Assembly (NCBI GenBank): GCA_023846275.1
Contig: CM043875.1
Span: 8,799,958 to 8,863,957, forward strand
Length of the DNA stretch: 64,000 nucleotides
Direction of reading: 5' to 3'
Source of the DNA: Vanilla planifolia
Taxonomy: Eukaryota; Streptophyta; Magnoliopsida; Asparagales; Orchidaceae
Part shown: piece after piece, positions 27,246 through 40,092 of the stretch
Position numbering within the stretch: the stretch's first letter is position 1
How the letters are laid out: the number at the start of each line of letters is the position of its first letter
Position numbers and translations under genes: made by a program
The notes under the pieces: generated by a model
The model's input: only the letters and a program-made list of their open reading frames with translations
The model's database searches: none
Told to the model about the DNA's origin: nothing

Positions 27246-28299
27246 TTAATCTTGGTTTTACCATAAGGTTTTGATGGATATCAAATGTTTAGTAATTATT
27301 AGCTTATAAATCTAAAACAAGATCTTTATTCAATATAATATTTTTTTTATTTATTAAGAAATAAAATAGAACATGATTGGAATGTAAGGTCTTTATTAGA
27401 GTATCACATAAACTCGATACTAAAATTAAACTTATATCTACTAAACCTTCATTTTTTTATAAATCCATTCATTTTTAACAATGTAGTAAAGATAATATTT
27501 CCACTCCTTTTCATCAAAGTAACTAAATAAAAGAGAAAAATAAAAGAAATAATAAATGTACAAGAGTCATAAGTTATCTCTCACCACATACAATCATCGC
27601 ATTTTTTACATTAACTTGTTATATTGTTGTTTTATTACAATAAAATAGATTTTAAACTTCAACATGCTCACTTATAGTATAGCCTCCCATCACATTATTC
27701 ATCATGTCCCTTAATGTGCATCATTTGTACCTACACATTTTAATAAAAATATGTTAAGTTAATTAAGAAAGCTCAATGGGTGAACTAATGAAATGACAAG
27801 TGATAAGATAAAAACTGAATTGTGTTACATAATAGATGCATAAATATTAATAATATTAAATAGACATGTTTTATAGAATTTTCTCTTACATAACCCAAAA
27901 GCCATTTATTATACACTTTTTCATTCATTTCTCTTCAAATAATGGCATATTTATGTTCCTCTAACTCAATATAAAAGATACATTTATTTAATTAACATAC
28001 AAGTAATAGTCAAATCACAATACATATATTATTGCTAAAACATTTATTTGATTGCCAGAGATTGGGGTACTCTATTACTCTTTTTTGGTTGCCTTCTCTT
28101 CTTATGAGTAATGCATAAAATAAACATTATATTTTTAATTAGTTATAACTAACATGCTTTATTATATTTCTTACACTTGTTATGTATAAACAAATGATTA
28201 GGAGCTCAATTCTTTGCTCATTTAATAAAACATTATGATAGAATTAAGGAGAGAGAAAAACAATCATAATCATAATTATAACACAAAGAAATAAGAGCT
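27246..28299. other. AT-rich DNA, nothing recognised
   Basis: May hold unreadable remains of the Gypsy element to its left. No feature can be supported. Confidence 0.4.
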
Positions 28300-28990
28300 T
28301 ATGCACTAGAGCATGCACAATGGCTCATTGCAAGCATGTTGATTAAGTGTTATGCTTGGAGGAACAAACATGCACGTGTGAAGGCCTCACACATTAAACT
28401 GCCATGCATGCTAGAGGCACTTGACCGCGAAGGATGGGCATACTTAAATTACTTGTATACACATGTTGGCTAGTTATTGCACATGTGTTCCATGTGCGTG
28501 CATGGCTATCAGCATGCAAGAACATTAACCACAAGCATGAACAGTGCCTTGGTGCTGTAAGGCAGTGCTTGCATACGTGGCTAGGTGTCTTTGGTTATGA
28601 CTTTTTTTGGAATTTGTAGAATTTCATTTTTATCAAAACCATATGTTTTATATAAAAATTAAAATATTACATATTTTGTAACAAAATATTATATCTAAAT
28701 ATCTATCTAAAGGAATAAGAATAATAAATAAAGTAGTTTAGAACTCTAAAATTTAAAATTATGTAATTCAAAACTCTAAATTTTAGAATTCTATGAATTT
28801 AGAACTCCTTGAAAAGAAACTATTGGAGAACTCAATTTCCTTATGAAAAAAACCTTCTTTTTCTTTTTTCTTTAACTTTTTGTCATTATCATGGTTTAAC
28901 TTCTGATACTATGACTCAAAAAATAAAGTTGATTATCAAGGGCTTGGGCCAAGAATACCTTGCAAACAAACTATATTATTTTTTGTATTA
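28300..28990 (+). repeat. Unclassified dispersed repeat, copy 1
   Basis: Aligns in the same orientation with 48345-48960. Shared phrases are tggctag-tgt followed by aatttcattttt-t-aaa, catatgttt, aataaagtagtt-a-aactctaaa, gaactcctt-aaaa and cattatcatg-tttaactt. The 28434-28619 frame inside it has no domain. The identity of the family is unknown. It is noncoding as far as can be seen. Confidence 0.55.
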
Positions 28991-29719
28991 GAGAACTTCA
29001 ATTTGACATTATTGATAGGAACTAAGAAAAAGCTAATTAAAGAAAAAGTAGTCAAGGAAATTAGGAGATTGAAAAGGCTTTAATTGAAGTGACTACATTG
29101 ATTATTTAATCATCAATCTTGGAGGCACAGGTAGTTCTATTAACCTAAGAAATGTAAGTGGTAATGGAGATGGTGCTAAAATCCTAATCCCTTCTTACGA
29201 TGAATCTAGATGTTTAGCAAATTATATTAGTAGATCTATATTTATGGGATCAAGTCTTTATTTTTTATTGATAAGCACAATGATATCAACTCATAGAGGA
29301 TGGATAAAACTTCCTTATAACACAAGACAGATAAGTATTGACAAAAGGTTTTATTGGTTTTTGACCAAGTGAAGAGTCTCATAAAAACTTACCAAAGTTA
29401 TGTGTTTCTTGTAACAAAGTTAAATAAATCACTTGATGAGACTAATGAAAATATTAACCTCTTGATGAAGATGGTAGAACTAGATCTTATAAAAAATTAA
29501 TTTAAAAAAAAATAGATTCAATAATACTTGAATTATAAAAAGAAGGGACCTATAATAGCTTAATTCTAAGCTCACTGAATCCAAAATTATAAAAAAAATT
29601 TGAGACAAAATGAAAAAAACATCATTCTAACATGAAGAAGTAAGAGCCACGTAATGGGCACATGCAATGGCTTGTTGAAAGTGCATTAGATAGCTCTCTA
29701 TATTATGTCAATATGATAT
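28991..29719. other. Flank of Copia 5' LTR, no gene
   Basis: Mostly unrecognised. The last part (29650-29700, cacatgcaatggcttgttg) resembles the beginning of the repeat at 28300, suggesting that a second copy of that repeat was split by the Copia insertion. Confidence 0.4.
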
Positions 29720-31534
29720 TGTTATAGTATTAACCCTTAGTCATAATATTTTATTTGATGATAATAAAATCTAATTATTTCTAATAAACTTTGTTTAGTG
29801 AATCTTTAGATTCTAAATAGCTTATGCTCGGATTCATCAGAGAATTTAAAAAAAAGTAAAAGTAAAATCTCATAAAAAAAATAGTGATTTGAATGACAAA
29901 CCACAAAGAGATATTTTTTTACATTACTTTTAGATATTTTTATTTTATTTTTAGAATGTTAATCTTGATTAAAATTATTTGTTCAAAGTATATCAAAATT
30001 AATTAAATTTTATTTATAATATTCTTGATTATCATTCAATATCCTAAATTTGTATTTCTCAATTAATTGATCAACATCTTTAAAATATTGCTTAAGTAAC
30101 AATTTAAATAAGAAATTCAAAAAGCATATTTAAAAACTTAATTAAAAAACCTAATTTTAAATCACTTAAATCTCTTCCTAATTACCATTATTGCTTGTGC
30201 CCATTGCCACACTAATTGGGTTGGGTCAAGGCATCAATTCTGAACTTATTTGGAATTATTTACATCTTAAATGCATTTGAATTTAGCTCAGATTGGTACA
30301 TTACCTTTTGAAATCATATTTAATTTTCTAACTATTGGTAAGCACAAGTGATTAAATCCTACACGAATTAGGAGACAACCAACCTTGAAATCAAGCTACC
30401 ACTAATGAGTACTATAATGCTTATACAGAGAAACTAGTTTTATAAATACACCATGTAGGACTAAACTTAACTGCTTTTTCTACGCAGCAAATTTTTGAAT
30501 AAGGGAGTAATGTCAACCATCCAATCACACATTTCACGATCGAATGATCACCACCTCATCTATTTTTTCAAAAGCGCTAATTTTATCAGTCGTCTGATCA
30601 CACAGTTTCGCAATTGCATGATCCAAAATTCATCTGCTTAGAAAATTAAATCCTAACATCATATTGCAATTCAAATCTAACGATCGAGATCAAATGTATA
30701 TTTTTAAAAGACATATTAAATTTTATCCATCAAATCACTCAGCTTTTACGATCGAATAGTCGTGGTTCTGATCTAATGGCTCAACACAATGACTCTTTTA
30801 GCAGTAATTTCGAGTCATTGGGCAAAATTTTAAAATATTAATTTCTTAATTAAAAAATTATGAAAGAGAAATTGTAACAACTAAATTGGGTGTTTGGTAA
30901 GTACTTTTAGCCATTAGAAGAAGTCTATAAATAGGAGAATTTTTTTTAACAAAATTGTTTAACAAAAACTTTTACAAACATTTTAAAAAATGCTCAAATC
31001 AAAACTTCGAAGTAATTCATAGTAGTTGCTAATCATTGCCTCCTTACATCGTGCCCTTCTTTAACAAACTCTAAATTTCGTTATTCATCTTCCAATCAGC
31101 TATGTTTTTATTTTTTTCATTCTCTAACAGGTTAAATTACATTAATTGTGCCTTATTGAGTATTTTCAAGCATAAAAATTTGATTTTATAGATTTTAATT
31201 ATCATTTTCTTTCATCTTTTTTTGTCAATTCCATTTTTTATTGTAAGATCATTATAGCTTATTTTTATTTTCTTATATTAAAGGTTTAGTCTACCATCTT
31301 TTAGCAAAAAGCTCATATAGATTCTTTTCATGTGTTGTTTTTGTTAGGGCTGAATGTAAGCTCAATTTTAAGACAAATCACCTAAAAATTACTTATGTAC
31401 ACATTTAAATTTTTGCACCTTATTTTTTTATAATTTTTCAAAATTTTATTATTAAAATAGAAATTAAAATATTTTTAAGAAATTAAACTTTTTAATTCTA
31501 ACAATCCACTTTCCTATTATTGAACCACATTTTA
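29720..31534 (+). repeat. Copia 5' LTR (A), 1815 bp
   Basis: Begins tgttatagtattaaccctta and ends ccacattta, directly before the primer-binding site. It is homologous to the LTRs ending at 48344, 49702, 52613 and 58413. Near 30520-30770 it contains three degenerate copies of a tccaatcac-cag-tt-cgatcgaat-gtc motif, also present in the other full-length LTRs. Confidence 0.75.
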
Positions 31535-31559
31535 ATTGGTATCAAAACGAGATTTCTAT

Positions 31560-33762
31560 TAGTGCGGGAGATCAAAGGGCTCAAATTGATCCTTCAACTA
31601 GATTGGGTTAAGGTGCATCTTTCAATAGGTCACAACTCTTTTGTGGTAATTATTATCTTTATTAGAAGATTAGGATGGCTAATCATTTAAAATCTATTGA
31701 TAAAAAAATATAGGAATTACTGCAAGTTTCTTTTGATTTTTTTGCTAAGAAAAGTACATAAGGTACTCTTGTACCTAAACTTCTTTATGAAATAGATGAT
31801 AGTGAAAATCATAAAGTATAATTAAATGATAAGATAATAAATATTTTACATTATGTCTTGAACACTATTGAATTTAATAGAATCATAAATTTAGAAACTA
31901 CTTATGAAATTTGGCATAAATTAAAAGTAACATATGAAGGTATCTCTTTAGTTAAGAAAAAGAAAATAAATATGATGACACATAATTATGAGTTATTTAA
32001 GATGCTTTCAAATGAGTTAATAAAAAAATATGTTTACAAGATTTACCAATATTACTAATACACTTGTTAGTTTGGAAAAGCTAATTTCTATGAATGAATA
32101 AGTAAAGAAGATACTATGAATTTTGCTAAAAACGTAAGATTTATTGACCACCACCATCAAGATGACCAAAAATATTTTTATAATGACATCAGATGACTTG
32201 ATGAGTGAGCTTATGAAAAATGAGTTAAAATAAAGAGGAGAAAAGAAAAAAAATTAATTAAGAAGAACAAAACAAAGAAAAAAATAATCAATAGTATCGA
32301 AGATGGAGGAAATCATTATAGAAGAAGTATCCATTGATGATGATGATATAGCTTTAATATCAAAAGATTTATCTAAAGTTTTTAATGTTATATAAAAGTA
32401 TAAAAATCAAAATTTTAAGAGAATAATAAGAAGAAAAGAAATTATTTATCATAAAAGTGGAAAGGTATGACATATTAGACTAGTATGTCCTATCATTTAA
32501 AAAGAGTTAAAAAAGAAAAGAACAAGATGAAGAAAAATAAGAATAAGAAGAAAACATTCGAAGTATCTTGGAGTGATTTAGAAAAATTATGTACAAGTGA
32601 AGAAGAGAATAATAATAAAGGATTCTTTTGCATGATGGCTAAAGAAGAAGAGAAAGAAGAAGAGAGTGCATCCTCAAGTGAGGAAGAGATAAGTTATTTA
32701 AATAAAAAATTAGTTAAATAATTACTTTATGTTTGTAAAAAGTATGATATTTTGAGTAAAAAATATAAGAAAATAAAAGAACATTATGAATATATATATG
32801 TCTTTGTGATGAAATAAAAAAGGCCAATGATGACTTAAAATAAAAAATTAATTAGCATGTATCCTTAATTAAAGATTTTAGTAATTTTAAATCTTTGCAC
32901 TTTATTTGATCATTTTCAAAAATAAAACCAGTTAGTAGAGATGTTATACATGGTAAAAGATTTCAAATGCATTAGTTTAATGATAACTTTAACTTGTCAC
33001 ATGGTTATAATAAACTTATATGTCATGATTGTATCTTTTTAGGTCACACTTCATATACATGTAAGATTAGAAATAATATTCACTCAAATTATCCTACTTA
33101 TGCATGGGTAGTGAAGGAAAATAGTAACTAAACTACTCTTAAATGTACAGGACCCAAAATGGGTTAGGTGCTTAAATCTAATAATTAATTTTTGAGTGAA
33201 AGTATGTCTTCTTTCTAAGGCAAAGGAAGATATATGGTTCTTGGATAGTGCCTACTCAAGACATGATGGAAAATATAAGCAATTCATTCAACTAAGGCCT
33301 ATGATGAAGAAAAAGTTATGCTTGGTGATAATTCAAAGAAATCTATCAAAGAAAAGGTACTATTAAAACTCTTATATTTTTAATTACTAAAGTACTATTT
33401 TTTAAGGATTAAAATATAATTTACTTATCATTAGTTAATTTTGTGATAGTTGTTTTAATGTTTCATTTGATACTATTACATATAATATTTTAAAAAAATA
33501 AAAATATAGTAATTATTGAACTTAGAAAGATAATATATATTTATTTGATTTGAAAATCATAAATTATTCTCAAATAAAATATTTTTCATCACATGTTAGT
33601 AAGAGGCATACCTAAATTAACTTTTATAGATGATTTTGTTTGTGGATCATTTAATTTAGAAAAAGTAACAAAAGTAAGCTAAAAACTAAGAAAGATGTAA
33701 TCTCTTAAAAGATTTTGAAACTTAAACACTTAGGCTTGTTTGGACCAATATATTCTATGAGC
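31560..33762 (+). pseudogene. Copia copy 1: gag, protease, integrase N-terminus
   Basis: The gag UBN2-type region is readable at 31858-32058 (TYEIWHKLKVTYEGIS, MTHNYELFKM). A lysine/glutamate-rich zone follows (32485-32721). A knuckle CHDC-IFLG-H-TSYT-C is complete at 33021-33062. Then come a GPK-like stretch and the protease start WFLDSAYSRH at about 33237-33266 (family WxLDSGCSxHMT). At its end KHLGLFGPIYSMS marks the GAG-pre-integrase to integrase boundary. There the frame is cut by the LINE at about 33763. Many in-frame stops and frameshifts are present. This would be capsid and early pol of the retroelement. Confidence 0.75.
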
Positions 33763-33832
33763 TTTTTTTTTTGAAAAGGATATATCATTATATCAAAAGT
33801 GGCAATGCCACACAGATTTTATAGTAAGATCC

Positions 33833-36800
33833 TCAAGGGGGATCAAACAAGAAATCAGACAGCATAAGTTTGAGGAGAGGCTGGGGAAGAGATCCCCCAG
33901 GAAACTAAACAAACTCATGAAGACAAGCATCACGGGCAACCCAGTCAGCAGGCTCATTCCCCTCTCTGTGGATGTGAGAAAATCGGAGAGCCTCCATATC
34001 CCTAACATACTGAACAGTAACAGCTAACACCCCCTCCCCATTGGGGTTGGTAACCATATCCCGAGCCACCTGAAGTGCAGTCATCGAATCAGACTAGATC
34101 TCCGCGGTGCGATACTGGGGAAGGGATCCCCTAAGAAGGTCGAATGCCAAAAGAATGGCCTGGACCTCCATCATGTCAGCAGCCACAGAGATCATCCTCT
34201 TGCCGGCCACCATGAGAGGTCTACCCAAGCAGTCTCTTACAACTACACCAAGGCCAGCTATGGAGTCACCAACCGCAGCATCACAATTGACTTTAATCCA
34301 TCCTGTTGGGGGAGGGGGGGGGGAAGCCAGCCATGCGTAACAAGCAAATCCGAAGACCTGCCAGGATTCCCGCTGGACAGAGATGAATAGACGAGATGCC
34401 TCCTGAGAGCCGTGCTTACCTTGAACCTGATCGTCCGTGACAACGAGCAGGGTGTGGGCACATGGCAATTGTGTTTGAATGCATTTCTCCTCAACCATAT
34501 GTAGTACATGGTAGTGGCAAGCATTGCCACGTGATGCACCCCGACGCCGCGCCGCGCAGTAGGAGACCCCATAAGCTGGAATAGTATGTCCAAAATTCTG
34601 AATCCAGACGCCGCACCCGCGAGCCAACCCAGCTCCAGCAGCACGTAACTTGCATGGCTGGCAGCCCACATATCACGGGCACACGGGCAGTCCCACAGCA
34701 CGTGCTGTAGGGATTCCGCCTCCGTGAAGCCAAAGGGACACAAGGAATCCTGACCGATTCCCGGGCGAGCCATCCATGTCGCCATAGGCAGAAAATCACC
34801 GGCAGCCCGCCAAAGGAAAACCCGGACCCTCGGCAGCACCTTTAATTTCCAGATTCTCCCCATGATCTCATCAGGGCGCTGGCCACCACCCCTTGCGGAA
34901 GACCACTCGTTGCACTTGATATGCGCGTAGATCTGGTCGCTGTGAGGCTTTGCCATCTCGGTGTGTGTTTGGAGCAGGATGTCCTGGACATCCCGAGCGC
35001 TCGGAAGATGCAAAATTCTGTCAATGAGCTCCGCGCCCACCCAGCTGGAGATCTCCTCAACATCCCAGACACCGTCGGCCCTGATGCACTCGGCAACATT
35101 TTTAGGCCAGCAGACAAGCATATTAATGAACGTTGGCCAACAGCTAATAGGGAGGACGCCGAGCCAATTATCCGCCGCAAACCTCGCCCTCCGGCCGTCG
35201 CCAATGCGCCACACAAAGCACGAAATCGCCGCCGGCATAGTTTTCAGGATCATCTTGCACACAGCAGAGGCCTTCTCGGGAACCTTCATCAGTGAGTCGT
35301 TGAACCATACTTCCTCCTCATGATGTCTACCCATAAGCCTGCATCACGTCCAAGGATATGCTTACAGTTCCCCATTTGCAAGGCCTGGTGCCAAATGCGA
35401 AGATCCTGAAGGCCCAGCCCTCCGGCCGCCCTCGGCATAGTCACGCAGTCCCAAGACGCGTAGTGCAGCGCCTGCGCATTACTCGAGCCACCCCAGAGGA
35501 ATTGTCTTATGCGTCGTTCAATGTCAGCAATAATCCCCGCCGGCACCATACAGTGCCGCAAGATGTGGTTGGGGATAATGCACAAAACAGAGGACGCCAG
35601 CGCTGCCCTGCCCACAAGTGACAGCACCCGGGCATGCCAGCTAATCACCGTAGTGTCGATCCTTTGGATGAGGAAACTCAAATCCTGTTTGGTCAAACGC
35701 TGCGCAGTAATTGGAACCCCCATATACGACAGGGTCCGGCCAAGCTCCATGCCAAGCTTCCGAGAAAGGAGGCGGGACTTCTTCTTGCTGAATTTATTGC
35801 TGAAGTAAACATTGGACTTGGAGAAATTAACCTTCAAACCAGCCTTGTCCCCGAAGGCCCGCAGAATGCGACGAACGGCGCAAGCAGCCTCCCTTGATGC
35901 AGGAGCAAACACCAACACGTCATCCGCAAACAGGAGGTGGGAAACCCGCGGCGCGTGCATCCCCGGTCTAAACCCAAGCAACTGCCGAGATTCATATTCC
36001 CGCATCAGGCACGACAGAAACTCCATGGCCATAACAAAGAGGAAGGGGGAAAGTGGGCAGCCCTACCGGAGGCCCCGACGCGCTGCCACCCAAGGAAGCC
36101 ACGCTCCATTAATGAGAACAGCAAACCTTGGACCAGAAATACACATTGTGATCCACTCGCACCAAGTAACAGGGAAGCACATTGCTTTCATAACCTAAAG
36201 CAGAAAGTCCCATCGAACCCTATTATAGGCCTGTTCCATGTCGACTTTCACTGCCATGAGGCCGGAGGCAGCGGTACAGGAGCGCATCCTCGCTGCCATC
36301 TCCTGGGCTATTTTTATGTTATCCGAGATGCTCCTCCTGGGGACAAAAGCAACCTGTTCCTGCGAAATAAGACTAGGCAGCAACATTTTCAACCTGCCAA
36401 CAAGAATTCGAGCCACCAATTTATAGATTGTATTGCATAAGCTGATCGGCCGGAAATGCTCCGGCCGGCAAGCTCCCTGTTTCTTTGGAATAAGGACTAC
36501 AAGGGTGTCCTTCCAGCCCCCCAGCATTCTTTGCTCCTCGAAGAAAGCAAAAACAGTAGTAATAATATCTCACTGCGTAATGTTCCAATAGCCATTAACG
36601 AAGTCCATTGTGATTCCGTCAATTCCCGGGGCGTGATTCCTTTTGATACCCCTCATAGCCACCAAGATTTCTTCTTCCGTAACCCTGCGGCAAAGGCTAG
36701 ACCCCAACTCATCGCTAATGGATCCCAGAAGCGAGGTGATTGGGGGCAGGGGCGTCTGGCTGCCATCGCCCCATTTCCGTTCGAAATAGGCGAGGACAAG

Positions 36801-38000
36801 TCGCCTAATGCTGTCGAGAGAGTCCACAAAGTTGCCGTCATCATCCCTCAAGTAGGTAATGAGAATCTCCCTTTTCCGAGCCAAGGCAGCAATGTGGAAG
36901 AACTTCGAGTTGCAATCACCAAGCTGTGCCCAGTGCACCTTGGCGCGCTACCACCACCACCATTCTTGGTGAGCACATCCCCGGTGAAAGGCAGCAACCA
37001 TATTCCCAAGCCACTTGTGGTCCTCCACCGATAGACCCTCGCTAGACTCCCTCTTTTGAAGCTCGTCGATGTCCCGTTCCAACTCCCTGTTTCGATCTAT
37101 AATATTCCCCACCTCCTCACGGCTCCATCTGCACAGCGCCATCAGCGCACGCTTAAATTTCGTCATCATAATCTCCATACTGTCACCCTTAGCATTTCTC
37201 CTCCAAGCCTTTTCCACCACCTGGAAAGATTGAGGGAAATCCAGCCACATGCTGTCGAAGAGAGACATACCAGAATGCTTCCAATGATCCCCACCTCCCA
37301 CCTTAATCAGCAGTGGACAGTGATCTGAACCCAGCCTACTAAGGTGATGAACCGAACAACCAGGAAATGCGAGCAACCCAGCTGAGTTCATAAGAGCCCG
37401 ATCCAGGCGCTCGAGGATGCGCGCACCACCCTGCTTCCCGTTGCTCCAAGTAAACCTATTGTCGGAGAAGCCCAAATCAACAAGTTGGAGCTCCTGCATA
37501 AGGTCTGCAAAGTCCTGCTGATCTCTACCATAGATGAAACGCCGCCCACCACACTTTTCCTTTGGTGCCAAGACTAAATTAAAATCTCTAGTAACGAGAA
37601 GAGGTTCGTCGCCACCGCAAGAGTTCCGGACAGCATCCCAAATGGCCCGGCGCATATGGTGATGTTTGGGGCCATAAACAAAGAAACAAGTAATCATGCC
37701 ATCAGGTAGGATTTTAACTGTGCAAGCCATTGCATGAGACGAAGCCCCAGTTACCTTAAGGTCCACCCCCCTCCTCCACAGAATAACAAAGCCAGCAGAC
37801 AAGCCCTCCGAGGGGTAGGCCTCAAACTCCCAGCCTCTCCCAAGGAGCTAATCTGCATCTTGTCTAGAAAACAACCGTGCTTTAGTCTCCATTAACGCCA
37901 CTACAGCGACATTCCGCTCATGGACCAGCCTGCGCAAATAGCCCATGGACTTCTTCTTCTTGACGCCCCTTATATTCCACACTATAACATTCATAAATGA
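33833..38000 (-). pseudogene. LINE ORF2: endonuclease, RT, zf-RVT, RNase H
   Basis: M38000 begins the APE-type endonuclease (MNVIVWNIRG; GDFN is RDFN; LGSDHCP near 37320). Reverse transcriptase follows (RPISLCNTIYKLVA; GLR-GCPLSPFLF; active site FADD at about 35920), then a zf-RVT region (CPFGFTEAESLQHVLWDC, with the second Cys lost), then RNase H (NCDAA, MEVQAI, SDS, NEPADWVAR). Natural stop TGA at 33833-33835. Premature stops: TAG at 37848, 36948, 36195, 36063, 34094 and 33905, and TGA at 36570 (left coordinates). Frameshifts lie near 35305 and in a C10 tract at about 34314-34323. Domain order and length are typical, so only decay is unusual. Confidence 0.9.
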
Positions 38001-38113
38001 TAATGTCGTTAGAACAAGAACTTGTAGCCGTGCATCTGCACCTCCCCAAACCTCCACCATCACCACCTGTGATGGCCGCTGCGGCCCACGAAGCGCAGCC
38101 ATGGCCCGCCCTC

Positions 38114-39596
38114 TTAAGCCGTACTGCCGCCCAGGCCCATGGGCGTGTCCTTCTCTCGAGCCGCCATAGACACTGGTAACTTTCCCCTGTCTCCGCCCCC
38201 ACAGGCCTCCCGCTCTGCACCTTCCGCCGCCAGGCCCTGATCCCCCGAGCACGCCAACTGTTGAGTGCGGCTCCTAGATGGTGAACCCCGCCTGGGTTTG
38301 CTCCTCCCACGTTCCCTCGAGGGACGGCTGGCACCCCTGGACGAGCCAGCGTGCACCCGCCCACGAGTTCATTTGACGTCTTTCCTGGGGCCATGGCTAG
38401 CCGTGGCTGCCGGGCCACTCCGAGCATTAGCACCCATTTTCCTCCGTCTATGTTGAACTAGCATCCAAGGCCCTAATCCATGCGCCTCTTCCGTTACTCG
38501 GGATGGTCCTCACCTCCTTCCCTCTGGCCCCTGTTTCCGCTCATTTCAGAACATTCGCCGTCACCAGGTTGAGTCATCGCCTTCGTCAGCTGCTCGTTGC
38601 AGTGGCTGGCTAAATGACCCACATGACCGCACGAGAAGCATATCCTTGGCAGCCCCTCATATTCGAAACTTTGGTAGGTTCTCCCATAGTCCCCGTTGAG
38701 CCAAATGCCCGGCTTCAAGGGTTTGGAGAGGTCCATTCGTACGCAGACCCGAGCATAGGACGATCTCTCCATTGCCACCGTCCACCCGTCAAGAAGGAAA
38801 GGATCTCCTATAGCCTTCGTAATGCACAAGATATTGTCTACATCCCAGTAAATTAGGGGCAAGCCAGGGAATCGCACCCAGATCGACGCCCACATCGCGT
38901 GGGAGTCGTCGGGTTTGAACTCATGTGACCAGACATCCAGACCCATAGCTTGGCCAGCGATTTGCATTGGCCCCCAAGCCACACATCATTCCGTTCCTCC
39001 ATAGATTCGAAATGTAAGCAAAAGTAGTTCGAAGACAGATCAAACACTTTGAAATTCTTGTGGTGGCTCCAGCGTTTGAGCAGCACCCTAGTGATGATCG
39101 GGAAAGGGAGCGTGTTCCCATAAATTCGACCCACCAGGTCGAATTTGTGAAAATCTATTCGCCGTTGACAAGCTTCAGAAGAGACGAGGACCTCACCGTC
39201 CTCAGCAATGTCAGGAATGGCCACGACACGTTCCTTGACATCAATATTTGCCGGGCACATGAAAGAATTCACCATGTTACCATTCTAATTATTGCGAACT
39301 GTCAAAACCTCTCTAAAGCTAGCCTTGGCAGGCAAATTCTCCGCAGCCCTCTGCATCTCTGCATCTCCGGTAAATTTGTTCGCCTCCGCTTCCACACCTC
39401 TCGTCATAGTGTCCTCGACCTCCAGTATGGCGTCGTTCCCTGAGAAGCCTCCAGCCTCCGAATTGATAGGAGGTGGGGGTCCCCCATCAGATAGCATTCC
39501 TCCTTCAGACGATGAGGAGAAGCACTCCAGCACTGGGGAGTTGCTCGAGGTATTCCTTGCATGCCGGCTGCTCCTCCGCAGCGTGCTTCCCGCCAT
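38114..39596 (-). pseudogene. LINE ORF1 (DUF4283-type, CCHC knuckle)
   Basis: ORF1 encodes the RNA-binding, nucleoprotein-like protein of plant L1 elements. Starting at M39596, an acidic Ser-rich N-terminus reaches an in-frame TAG at 39285-39287. It resumes in the same frame through the DUF4283-like domain (LVGRIYGNTLPFPIITRVLL, VWLGG). A one-base deletion in a G5 run (38971-38975) shifts the frame to MQIAGQAMGLDVWS. A zinc knuckle CFSC-GHVG-H-LASH-C follows at about 38641-38600. A further shift near 38505 leads to GLGPWMLVQHRRR and a basic Arg/Ser/Gly-rich tail ending near 38114, with a TGA around 38370. Four or more lesions make it a pseudogene. Confidence 0.85.
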
Positions 39597-40092
39597 CGAA
39601 CGACCGATTAGGGCTGCAGGGTCCGTGGCGTGACCTCGAGGACGAAGGGTCTAATGCACCGCAAGAACCTGAGTGAATCAATCCTGTCCCAGCGCACCCC
39701 GCGTGAACCAGAATTCAAATTCAAACACGAACCCGGTCCACGCACGAACGGTCGAACATCCCACGTGCCACTCATGTGTGGGTTGATGATCGCTGACCGT
39801 TGACCGCCGCCATGTCTGAACAACACACCTCCACTCCCGACCACGCGGTGTCGCCGGTCCCTCAAGCCCACCGCGCGACGCCACAGTCTCCGCCTCCGGT
39901 ACCGTCACAAGGTTGGACGCTGCGCCCGAGTAAACCTTGCCTTCCAACACCACTCCACACCAGACGAGCCATGGCCACCTCCCAGCACGTCCCCGCTCCT
40001 CCGCCGTCGCTCCTCAGTCATTGTCGCTCCTCAGTCGCCGTTGCCGTCGCTCCTCTAGCTACCACCACCAATAAAAACTGTGATCAACACAC

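Larger units (their letters stand above)
33763..40092 (-). mobile_element. Full-length L1-type LINE inserted in Copia integrase
   Basis: This GC-rich non-LTR element reads right to left: a 5' leader (to about 39600), ORF1, ORF2, a short 3' region, and a poly-A tail (T10 on the plus strand at 33763-33772). Both flanks are the interrupted Copia integrase. Left ends attctatgagctt (33752-33764) and right begins actccctataactt (40093-40106), which look like a diverged target-site duplication; the related Copia copy at 44.07 kb has attccataagctt. About 6.3 kb is full length for plant L1. It is decayed by stops and frameshifts, so it is no longer active. Confidence 0.9.

Noticed and set aside
28434-28619. 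61-residue frame in the dispersed repeat
   Set aside because: The related copy at 48.5 kb does not keep the frame open.
34907-36440. Long plus-strand open frames opposite the LINE
   Set aside because: They mirror the GC-rich minus-strand ORF2, which carries clear RT, zf-RVT and RNase H motifs. The plus-strand translations show no domain.
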